Shown: in pieces, positions 1-12,300 of the stretch | Layout of the letters: each line of letters begins with the position of its first letter | Position numbering within the stretch: the stretch's first letter is position 1 | Source of the DNA: Beroe forskalii | Lineage: Eukaryota; Ctenophora; Nuda; Beroida; Beroidae | Assembly (NCBI GenBank): GCA_011033025.1 | Contig: WFMF01000023.1 | Coordinates: 1-64,000 of the forward strand | Length of the DNA: 64,000 nt | Direction of reading: 5' to 3' | Made by a program: the position numbers and the translations under genes | The notes under the pieces: model-generated | Database searches by the model: none | Told to the model about the DNA's origin: nothing | What the model saw: only the letters and a program-made list of their open reading frames with translations

Positions 1-315
1 AGTGTAGAATATGAGCTGAGAGTGTAGAATATGAGCTGAGAGTGTAGAATATGAGCTGAGAGTGTAGAATATGAGCTGAGAGTGTAGAATATGAGCTGTG
101 AATGTAGAATATGAGCTGAGAGTGTAGAATATGAGCTGTGAGTGTAGAATATGAGCTGAGAGTGTAGAATATGAGCTGAGAGTGTAGAATATGAGCTGGG
201 AGTGTAGAATATGAGCTGCGAGTGTAGAATATGAGCTGAGAGTGTAGAATATGAGCTGAGTGTAGAATATGAGCTGAGAGTGTAGAATATGAGCTGAGAG
301 TGTAGAATATGAGCT
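1..315. repeat. 20 bp minisatellite
   Basis: About 15 head-to-tail copies of agtgtagaatatgagctgag fill the left edge of the window. Variants are few (gtgaatg, gggagtg, gcgagtg), and two copies near 255-275 are shortened, which suggests recent expansion. The array ends some 55 bases before the first visible ABCB6-like exon, so it most likely lies in an intron of that gene. It probably continues to the left of the window. Confidence 0.95.
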
Positions 316-370
316 AAATCCATTATCTAATATTCCTTAAAATAACACCACACATAATCCTCTATCTCAG

Positions 371-3300
371 ATTGCTATAGACGTGTGCTCTTGGCTGGGT
401 ACGATGTGGTTGTACCTGACAAACCAGAAGAAACTTCCTGTAGTCCCAGCGATCTTCTGGTTTGGTAACCTGGTCAGGTACTCTGGAACCTTCTCCGCTT
501 GGTGGAGTCCGCACTGGTTCTTCCAGAGGTATTTCTATAAATACAAAAGAGAGAAGTGCCGCCATGTGATCGACCCATGTCGCTTTCATTTTTATCTACA
601 AGTTGTATTTTAAATTTTTATCCCCAAGTTGAGGAGTTGAGAAGATAATGTATACGCCTCTTGATGTAATGATACCTACCAGGCTACCACCTTTAAACTC
701 ACGTCTAATGTTTTTCAATACTGTAATATGAGTACAATGTGACGTATGAGTAATTTCATTTCAGATGTATTTGATTTTATTTCAGGAATTATTAAGAGTA
801 CAGGCAACACGTCTTGCATAAAAGTAATCACATTTTGTGAGTGTATTGCAGAATTCAGAACTAGGGATCGAGTGTTTATCAAATCAAGATTTTGTACAGA
901 ATAAAATTTTCATCATAATATGATGATGCTATTTTGCTGTAAAGGCAAGTGTTATTGAGCTGGGCCTGGGGCCTGGTTGCTACCTTTAGAAGATTTGAGG
1001 CTACAATGCATGAGAAATAACGGCCTCCCCCCTCACTCATTCATTTCGCATGCACGTACTTCCCCAGGAAGACTACACTTGAGACAGTGGAATTCTCCCT
1101 GTACTTTACTCAAGTGGGTGTGGTTGTGTACATATGTGCACACAGCCTGTGCGCGCTGTGCTGCCGGGCTTCACCTCACCCTGACACGGTGCTACTTGTC
1201 AATGCAGAGGAGGGGGCTGACGCACTGCAACACCAGGTCAGAGGACATGGCATGCATCTCCTACTTTACATGTGCATGTTGCCCAAGGCCTTTTCTATCA
1301 TGATCATTTTATTTCTTCCATTTAATAAGTATTTGACTAAACTAAACTAACTTATTCTAAACTAAACTGATTCCATCTCCTCCAGTCTGAAACAAATCCT
1401 CGACTTCCCGGCGGCCCTACTCCAGAGTTGTTTTCCTCATCCACCTGGTCAAACTTCTTATCAAAACTAGTAAAACTCTTCCCCCTTATCTGGCCCAAAG
1501 GAAAATTGTGAGTATCTTAGGTATTCGTCTGTACATGATATTATGTACACTGGCTGTAGCCTGTTCGTCCTTTCAAGGCTATTTTGGTGCTAAGAATCTT
1601 ACAAGTTCTAAGTTATAAACGGTATTTCATCAAGATGAACTATGTTATCATGTATCTGTGGATAGCATTTCTGATTTTCGAATACACCCGTCTAATAATG
1701 TCCATTATACCCCAGGCTACTACAACTCTGTGTGTTGGTGTGTATCCTGTTACTGGTGGCTACCAGGTGTATAAACCTCTTCCTTCCCATGCTCTACCGA
1801 GATGCAGGTCAGTTTGTCTCCTCCTACTCAGATTCTGGAATAAATTATAACGATACGGCGATACGCAGTTATTGAAGCGATCGTACTTTCTACTTTCACA
1901 AATTTACAATTTTTTGGACCTAGTTTTGGTCCCATAGAAATACTCCTGAAATCTCATCGTCTCCCTGTTCCACAGTTAACGAGATGACGAATGGTGAGCT
2001 CGCTCTCAAGACCATATGCCTGTACTGCCTGACTACCTTCGCTCAGGGCACCGGTCTGGGCTCGGGTGGGTTGCTGGGAGCCCTACGGAGTCAGCTGTGG
2101 CTGAGTATCACTCAGTACAGCAACAAGGAAGTCAACTGCACCCTCTTCAGACACATACAGGAGTAAGTAGGGAGATGAGGAGGCTTCTCACGGAGAGATG
2201 ATGAACTTCCGTTTTTATACTTCAGACTCAGAAGTACTCAAAAAGTACTCAAAGTACTATTAATAAGCTAGTTTTGATAACCATGGCGGAGTTCCATGCT
2301 GGATTTCCACCACGGAATGGCCTGGTTTTATGGATACTGCCGGTGATTTTCCTGACTATCGCATGCCATTAGGTTGTCTATAGCGTGGCATCTGTCTCGG
2401 AAGAGTGGAGAAGTGATACGGATCGTGGACAGATCCAGTTCTGCCATCACCAATCTCCTCAAGTAAGAATCATAATATGCGGACAAGTACTCAAGTAGTC
2501 GATTGAGGCATTCTTAGTTTATCCTTTTACAACAACTATTCATCGAAGCTTCAAAAGTTTACACTTTCCTGATAAAATGATTTTCTTATTGCTCATCTGT
2601 AGCGATCTTTTAAATGCAACAAACCTACGAAGTTCATCATTTCAGCTACATCCTATTCAGCATAGGACCGTGTATTATTGACCTGATCATTGCCATAGTG
2701 TACTTTGTGGTAGCGTTCAACGTTTGGTACGGACTCATCATATTCGTCACCATGACTTTTTACATGGGTGAGTGGTGTAACGTGATCATTGGTGCCATGT
2801 GTTTCAAATTTTAGCATTTAGATGATTTAAATTTAAAACACGTGCCCGATAGTTACCAAATTATTATTTAACAGTGGTTACCCTTTCGCTAAATTTTATC
2901 GAAATCCCCTTTGAAAACACAACAGCCTGTGAACATTTTGTTTCCTGCTATTGTACTAATCTAGGAATACTATTCCCATTTCAGTTGCGACTATCGTGCT
3001 AACAGAATGGCGAACTAAGTATCGCCGCGAAATGAACCGGTGTGACAACGAAGTCAAAGCCAAGGCTGTCGATACCCTCCTTAACTTTGAAACTGTCAAA
3101 TACTACGGGGCTGAAGGATTCGAGTCTGAGAGGTAACTATGTTTACTGCACGAGTAACTGAGTAATAACAGACTATCTTGATGGTTTTTCTGTATATATC
3201 AGATATTAGCGTCATCAATCTAGGAGTTATTAATCACTCCAATCCTTGATGTTGATCTTGCACTCTAAAGTCTAAAGGCTTGAAGGATTCCAATTCCAAG

Positions 3301-6300
3301 TATTCATGTTTTCCCGTAAAACTGTGAGATTTTAGTTTGTTGCAAAAAAAAGATGTGAGCCTCCGAATATTTCATACTGTATCATTAGCTCAACAATCAT
3401 ACACACTCCTGCAACCTTGCAAATTAAGGTTTAATTACTAATGTTAATAAGCCCTTTGTTTAGTAATTGGTAAGTTCAATCATGCATTGGAACTTTGGAA
3501 TTTTGATAGAATCTACAATGATAAATTCAATGTTCAAAAAAACTCCTAGCTGCTCTTGTAAACTGATAATTGCAGTGTAACGCATATGATAATAAATATC
3601 TCTCTCCACGAAGTAATGACGTCACTACGTCCCCAGGTACGCGTCCTCACTGACTGATTACTTGAAAGCAGAGTACATCTCCACGACCACCCTAAACCTG
3701 CTGAACACAGTACAGAACGTGATCATTACAGCGGGTACTATCGGGGGTTGTGTACTCATAGTGTACGATGTACATGCTAACAGACTCACAGTAGGTATGT
3801 TGCGGGGTGTGGTGAAGTGGTGGGTAAGATAGTAAGATCATGGGTTCAGAGATGAGTGACTAAGATCGTGGGTTCTAAATTCCAAGATCCGTGACTTTGT
3901 TTTCTTTTTAAAGTGACTAGGTATAACCACTTTGTCAAGTGACTAGGTAAAACCACTTTGTCTTTTTTGTCAGGCTACTTTTTTCTTTTTTCAGGTGACT
4001 TTGCCCTCTTTTTCAGGTGACTTTGTCCTTTACTTAGGTGACTTATCCCTCTATTTCAGGTGACTTATCCCTCTTTTTCAGGTGACTTTGTCCTCTTTGT
4101 CTCGTACATCAGGCAGCTCTACCTGCCTCTCAACTGGTTTGGCACCTACTACCGCATGATACAGAACAACTTCATCGACATGGAGAACATGTTCGAACTG
4201 CTGGAACAGCCTAAAGATATCGTCGATAAGCCTGAAGCCACAGATATTGATGTGCGTTTCTTTACTAGAAAATATAGACAACAGACAACTGGTTGTTAAA
4301 CCGGCGTCCTTGAAAAATATGCTGCTGCGTTTCTCTTATTATGTAACAATATTTTCGTTTTCATGCGTGGTTTGATTCGGAATCAATAAGGGATTTGTTG
4401 CAGGTTAAAAAGGGAAGGATATGTTTCGACAACGTGACATTCCACTACCGGTCAGACAGAGAAATCCTCAAAAACGTATCATTTACAGTAAGTCAACATA
4501 CCTTTGCTTGACAAATTGTGTGCTATTTTTGACAGAGCCAAAAAGCAATGAAATTGAATAAACAATACCTATAATGTTCAGAATTCATTGCATAGAGAAA
4601 TATCTAGGAACTTGTGTTAGCGCTTCAATATTCAACCAGACCGAAATTTCTCCATTGCATTAGTGCTCATGAAAGTGTAATGTACCACATTAACATCTAA
4701 CTTCCATGTGATATTGATTTCCTTGTATAGGTGGAGAGTGGACAGTCCGTTGCTCTGGTTGGGCCCTCTGGTCACGGAAAGTCTACCATCATGAAGCTGC
4801 TATTCAGATTCTACGATGTGGGTTCCGGCCTAATATCCATCGATAACCAAGACATCTCAGAGGTAAGAGACACCATCACATCATAATATCGAGGTTTTTC
4901 TCTGTAAAATAATTACATCCCTTTTCTTTTCCCTCAGTAATCGATATCACCTGGATCATGAGTTGTGTGACATTATCGAGTCACGCACAAACTGTCAAAA
5001 TTTGAGTCAATGTTTTCGCGCATTTGGAACAAAATTGGAACAAAATTGGAACAAAATGGGTACAAAGTGATGACATACTTTGATATGGAACAAAATGGAT
5101 ACAAAATGATGACACATCGTAAATTGGAACAGAATGGGTACAATGTGATGTCATACTGTAGATTGGATCAAAATGGGTACAAAGTGATGACATACTAAGA
5201 GTTGGAACAAAATGGGTACAAAATGATGACATATCGTAAATTGGAACAAAATGGGTACAAAATGATGACATACTGTAGATTGGAACGAAATTGGTATAAA
5301 TTGATGGCATACTAAAAGTTGGAACAAAATGGGTACAAAATGATGACATATCGTGAATTGGAACAAAATGGGTAGGTACAAAGTGATGACATACTGTTGA
5401 TTGGAACAAAATGGGTACAAAGTGATGACATACTAAAAGTTGGAACAAAAGGGGTACAAGATGTTGACATACCGTAAATTGGAGCAGAATGGGTACAAAG
5501 TGTCCACAAATCTTAAAATGGAACGATGGCTTGGCATCATTTTTGTACCCAATTTGTTCCAATTTTGCGGAAACATCATATGCAAAATTTCGACTTTTTG
5601 AATTGCGCGCCGTCAACTGTCGTATGAAAAGTTTTTTCAGCACAGCTATTGCGCGTTTTTTCGCATGCGCGCGGCGTCCCACGTGCCTTGCTTTTAATTC
5701 AATTCATTCCAGAAATTGCATCAGTCCTCGACATAACAGCTGTCAACTTTCTTTTCGAATTCTGTTGATAACGGAGGTTATTCAGAATAAAAAATAAATA
5801 ATAATGATTTAAGTGAAATCGTGCTTCGTGGATTGCGCCTGTTTTCGTCGGAATATTTCAGACATAAACTGAAAACTCGTGTTGGTCTGATGCAATGATT
5901 GGTGTCAGATACGCGTACTAACGTTGTCTCAAGTACTGGACATTGGCGTCATATACACGTAGTCTTACGCGGTGGTGTCAGATACACAAAGTCTTATACA
6001 CTGTTGTCAATGACACGTAGTCTGACGTACTGGTGTCAGAAACACGTAGACTGACAAACTGATGTCACAGATACGTTTTCTGACGTACTGATGTCAGAAA
6101 CACGTATTATGACGACCTGATGTCAGAGACACGTTGTCTGATAACCTGGTGTCAGAGACACGTAGTCTGACGAACTGATGTCAGAGTAACGTAGTCTGAT
6201 AACCTGGTGTCAGAGACACGTAGTCTGACGAACTGATGTCAGAGTAACGTAGTCGGATAACTTGATGTCAGAGACACGAAGTCTGATATGCTGATGTCAG

Positions 6301-9300
6301 AGACGTGCTGATGTCAGAGACAAGTAGTCTGACGAACTGATGTCAGAGTAACGTAGGCTGAAGAACTGATGTCAGACAAACGCAGTCTGACGAACTGATG
6401 TCAGAGACACGTAGTCTGATTTGCTGGCGTCAGAAACACGTAGTCTGACGAACTGATGTCAGAGACAATGTTCTTTGGCGTAATTCAAACTATTTAGATA
6501 AAAGTTTGACGTTGTCTGACGTACAAGTGTCGATAAACAAAGTTACTCTGAGGCCACACTCACGATATTCGCAATTACGGCTTGAAATAGCGCTTCCTCC
6601 TCTGAAACAGCATTTTATGCGGTATGAATAACACTGTAGAAGTAGTGAAAGTAGAGATATGTGAGAGTATGGAGTGAAGTGTTTGTGTAACCGGACTAAA
6701 CGAGACCTCTCTTCAGGTTACGCAGCAGTCTTTGAGGAAGGCAATCGGTGTTGTTCCACAGGATACAGTACTGTTCAACGACACTATTAGGTGTGTTACA
6801 TTGACCGGAATAGGGCAAATTCAATTATCTCGTATCTGTCAATCTCTTGAATAAACATTCTCCATTTCAAAGTATTTGCCACTCAAAGTATAATGCACTT
6901 CTTCTGACTTATTCTATGACCCTTGCATATCTTACCGAGCTTGAATTTATCTCCCGCAGGTACAACATTAGGTACGGTAAAGTGGAGAGTGACGACTCTG
7001 CCGTGGAGGAAGCGTCACAAGCTGCTGACATCCACAACTCCATCGTCAACTTCCCTGACGGTAAGTGCCTTATTTCACCATCCATCCTCAACTTCCCCGA
7101 CTGTAAGTGCCTTATTTCACCATCCATCGTCAACTTCCCTGACGGTAAGTGCCTTATTTCACCAGTTAATACATTAGCTTTTTCACTTGCTCTTTCACTC
7201 GCTATTTCAATAGCTATTTCACTAGTTTTTTTTTTGCCAGTTATTTCACGAAAAGTTTAATCACTATTTCTCTATTTATTTCAACAGTTCTGTCACTAGT
7301 TATTTCACCAGCTTTTTCACCAGTTATTTCACTAGCTATTTCACTAAAAGTTAAATCACAATTTTTTGTATCTGAGCTCAAAATTAAAACTTTCTCTAAA
7401 AGGTACTCTTAGGGAGGTACTAAAGTTGAACACGTAAGTCACACTGGGCGTGACTCCTGGTGTAACTATGATAACATGAGTTCTTTTAATCTTAGCACTG
7501 CTATACTGCACCGTGTAGACATGGGACTACAGTTATTGGTCGGTTTAATAATGGACGCTTCTTTACATCCAGAGGTGGCATTCACTACATTTTATAATCA
7601 ATGATCTCATTAACACCAGCCTTGATACGATCAAATTCCTGTGCATTTTCAGTGGCTGATATCTGATTCCAAATATGCCTAACTTCTGTCTTCCTCACAT
7701 TCTTTCGTACACTACGTTTGTCACCCTTCGCCCGGTCGCCTTCCGTCTTTTTGTAATTGAATGGACACGGCAAGTCTATTTGTTATTCATATTGGCACTG
7801 AACCAGAAGGGCTGAAGGACGGTATACTGCACTTCATGTCATTTGTTTTAATTGGTATTTGTTACAAGAAAATATTCCCCTGTCAGGTCTTAGTATCCCT
7901 TGATGATCAAATTACTGACCTTCAGTTACTGTTAAGCCCTGAAAATAGACATATCGTTTGAGTTGGACAGAAAACTTAGGTGTGTTTTTTGACGGGGGAA
8001 ACGGCAGCATTTTCCAGTTCTCGCTAATGAAATCCTGGCCGTGTTTCTGGCTGTGTTGTGTGATTTTATTAAGGCTCTATAACCACCGATGAGCTCACCC
8101 ACACTCACATTAAACTCGTTACTCGGCCGACGCCAGACGTTCACATCTCACTTGGGGGGCTTCCACCTAATGGCAGCATTTAAAATAGTTTTCAACAAAA
8201 CACCGCTAATTGGATTATAAACCAGACACCTGACGCGTGGGCTCCACGTTGGTCAGGATATTTGAAATTGTGTGTGTCATGTTGGTATAACTTCCTGGAT
8301 ATACCACACCACCAGCTCTAATGGAGTGGTAGGATTACCAAGTTACACGTCCCTTCTAACACGTTCTGTGGAGGGGGTGGAGGCGGGAACAGGAACCCTC
8401 CTCCTCCTGCCATCATACGATGCCTGTCTCGTTCCTGGTAGTTCGACCTGATGTCAGGCCACCCGACTCAGGAAATGATATAATTATACCGACATTATCA
8501 TTCCTTCGCCACATTTGTTATATGCCTGTGCCTTCCCTTAATAAATCCCAATTTTCGCTTGCAAGTGTTTTTGTTCTGCGGTGAAATTTTCCGATTTATT
8601 AATTATTTTACCGATGTTATTTTCCTCCTTTCCTTTGTTGTTTTAGCTCGGAACCGAAAGCATATTTCCAAAGTTTTTTTTTCTAAATCATAATCCATTA
8701 TATGTTTGAGAGTTTTTCTTTTCCGCCTCGCGTAATATGGATGATAATTTAGTGTCTTCATCAAGTGCAGATTACTCAGGAAGCAGGGTCTAATTGCTCA
8801 TTGTTATAGGGTGTATGTGAAACGTAACACGTTTTAAAATGCTGCTATTCTCCAAGCTATCAACAGTCAAGCTGGCATATTTATAAAGCAAAAGTCGAAT
8901 ATTATGAGTAAAGCAGCGCAGTAGTAAAAGTTAAACTCTGCCATTTGACTTACAGAATTCCAGCTATTTGTGAAGTGTCTCGTTTAATGTTTTTCATGAG
9001 GAGTAGTATACTCCTTGCCAACACTTGATAATATATTGTGGGTACTTTGGTACCCCATCAAAGGTTTTTACAACGTTATGTTTCCTTGTAACCCACATTC
9101 CGCCGCATGAGTTAATTGTCGGATTGACAACGCACATTTTATTGTCTCTCCTATTGTATCCTCCACGCACTGCCTACTTCCTGTCTGTGTTTTAACTGCG
9201 TGCTAAGAGGATTGGCAGCCCGTTGTAAAGTCCTTGTTCTGGAGAATATAGTCGTCGGTTAGGACGAAAACATTGCGAGATCGGAAGCGTGTAGAACGTA

Positions 9301-12300
9301 GGAAGCCGTACCAATCCAGGATCCCGCGTCAGTTTTCTGTCTTACTGCGTACACATCAAGGAGGGCGGATCAAAACAAATTTAATGACATTAAATGCGAT
9401 TTGAAAGGGTAACTGTGAAAAGAGTTAGAGTCACCGGGCTGCGTCATCACGTTTCTTTATGACTCCTAATATTAGACTATTAGAGTACGCTTGTTGAGTA
9501 ACACGGTGAACTATGGGGAGAGAAAAAGAGAGAAGGGGTGTTGTTTTAACAACAACCTATTATTCTACGGCCAGGCTACGACAAGGAAATCGGGAAATCC
9601 TACAACGTGAATTATAACATTTATCTTCCATTTACTTGGGACCACTTGTATTATCTTTGCTTGGTCTTGCCTTGCACTTTCAACTGCTGTTATGCTTACG
9701 TAAGCAACGCCAGAATTTGGAATTAGCAGATCAGTTTAAGTTCTGATGGGCGATAAATCTTACCCAGCCAGAATCGAACTTAGAACACGCATTTCTAATG
9801 AGCTGCCAATAACACTCACCAAATGCCATTGGCTGCTGAGCGCAGTGACGTAATCCTGGCACGCAGGCTTATTGATACAAAACCAAATGGCACTCATGCG
9901 CAGTCACAGCTGAGTCTTTGCATTATTCATTCGCGGTGTTTGTTGCTGTGTTTGTGACTTTGTGAGTTAAACAATCCTCACCCCTCACGATGGGTAGCAG
10001 GCCTGTCAACATAGCACAGCTTAATACTACATATCCTACCTTTTTGCTATTATTAGAATGAATATTTGTTAATACTATGGCCCCCCTACTATCATTGATA
10101 ATGTTGGATGGATTTCCTTTTTAGCATCAGACAGGAGGTCAAAACATCCACATTTTAAACAAGTGTCTGGGGAGTATCTTACTAGAGACCGAACCCACGA
10201 ATTTGTCTGATTTATAGGCTGATAAAGGCATCCCTATATGAATATTGAGGCTCTCCAATAATATGATACCAGGAATTTTAACGGTTTGATAATAGTTTCA
10301 GTTAGGAAGTTGGTGGGGTTCAGATGAATTTCTGCTATTTCAATTCAATTCATTTTCGAGTTATGCAACCTGATACAAGATTTAGGATTTGTGTTAGACC
10401 GTTAAGGATGAAAGAATAGAATCGTAACTTTTTCTCTAAATTTAATCATTACGTAATATGCTCCAACAATAATGAGATTAAATGGATGGTTGAAATTTTA
10501 CCATTCCTTCCTTGTTTCTTGGCACTTGGCATTGAAATGTGACTTGTCGAGCCAATAGATTTCTTGTACGGCCCTTCCTTGATTTCAAATTAGATTTAAG
10601 TAGTAGCATTTCAGGTCCTTCCTATTAACAAATCATCAACTTTCAAAGTGAGCCACGGTTTCGGTGCCTTTTATAGTCTGTGGAATTGCGAAGTTGTAAA
10701 TCATGATTTAATTTCTCATGCAAATGCAGTTGACAATTGATGCCAGTGGTAGTTTTTACGTTTTACATGATTACGTTTTATACTCCATTGTGATAAAGTT
10801 TAAGCCTTACAAACCCCTGTAAGCCACCCTCTCTCTAGATACCATGATAAGCAGTAGGACCACCCAATGGCCTACCAGCTCCTCCTCCCACTACATCTCC
10901 GAAGCTACTGGTTTCATCTACCTCCCCACTGTAGAACTGGGCGTGCTTTCCAACCACCTGATCCTATCCAGGATCCTGCTCGGACCCTGCAGTCTTCTCC
11001 TGCTCTTCTCCTCCCTCCTCCTCTTCTACCTGATCCTCCGACACTTCCGGTCTGAGCTCCGTCTCTACTTCTCCCTCCTCGTCTACACCATGTTCCAGGT
11101 GTTTCTGGTAGTGGTCCTGATATCGTCCCCTGCGGTACAGCTCCACTCATCCCACTACTGTCACGTGCTAGGAGTACTGGAGCACCTGGCAACCATCCTG
11201 CCTGGTTACGGGGTGGTCATGGTAACTGCTGCTCGGTGGGTCTGTGCCTCCTACCCTCTCCGGTATAACAAGTTGCTGGATCTGAGGAGCCAGGCTGGGG
11301 TGGTGGTGGTCATGGTGGGGGCTGTGCTCGGCCTCACTTGCCTGCCCCTCAGTGGGGTGTGCCAATACGCCTGGAGGATCAATGTACAGCTACGATCTGG
11401 GGGGTTCTGTGTGTTAGACAGGGAGATGATGGGATACGAGACATATCCTCCTACAGCTGCAGGGGACATGCAGTCCGACAACCTTCAGACACAGAACTGG
11501 GGGGATGATATTGAGGCTAGGCATCTCGGGCTCAGCTCCATTGATGTGACGCCCAGCTATGAGCTACCTAACAGTGGGTACTGTACTCATAAAAGATGGA
11601 TCATGGTTGGTCTGGGATACATCCTACCGTTCTTGCTAGTGCTCCTTCTCTACTGCTTGATAATCAGAGTTCTTTTCCAACACAAACGCAGAAAGCTGGG
11701 CATGAAAAAGAAGTACTCGACCGCCTCACCTAACAAGTCCGACTCTAAACCGAACTCAAAATGCGACTCTAAGCAGAGCTCTAAGTCTGACTCTAAAGGG
11801 AACTCCAAAACGGAATACATACCCCCCAGCACGTCGGACTACGAGCCAGTGTCCCTAGCTCACAAGTTCTGTGAGTTCAGGACCATCGGCCTGGACGCCA
11901 TCCCTTGGTCTGTGCTGGTGATCCTCTCTCTGAGCACCCTGTCTGCACTGTTGTGGATACCACACATCTTCCTGCCTGAGCGCTACTACGACACAGAGAT
12001 TTCCAGCTACCTGGTCATGGATCTAGTGAATGGAGTGATGTTGGTGGCAGTGTCAGGGTCCCCACTAGCCTACATCCTGACTACCCCCAACATGAGGAAG
12101 GAGGTGAGGAGGATGTTCAGTTTCAGGAACATCGTGGGCAGGAGGGCCCCCAGGACTTTCTCCACTAATGGAGCCATCCAAACTTCCTGAGGCTACCGAG
12201 CAACCATGTCGGTTCACGACTTAAAAATGAGAGTATTCTGATGACACCTTATGCTTCAATCCTGCTGCCAGAGTCCAAGGGCGTCTAGCTTATGACTTGT

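Noticed and set aside
4981..5682. 233-codon minus-strand open frame ([14 protein letters not shown] repeats), and the similar one at 15552-16346
   Set aside because: The openness comes from a 39 bp tandem unit divisible by three; it is repeat translation inside a transposable element, not a gene.
11168..11481. Minus-strand frames over the GPCR
   Set aside because: Antisense shadows of the receptor coding sequence.
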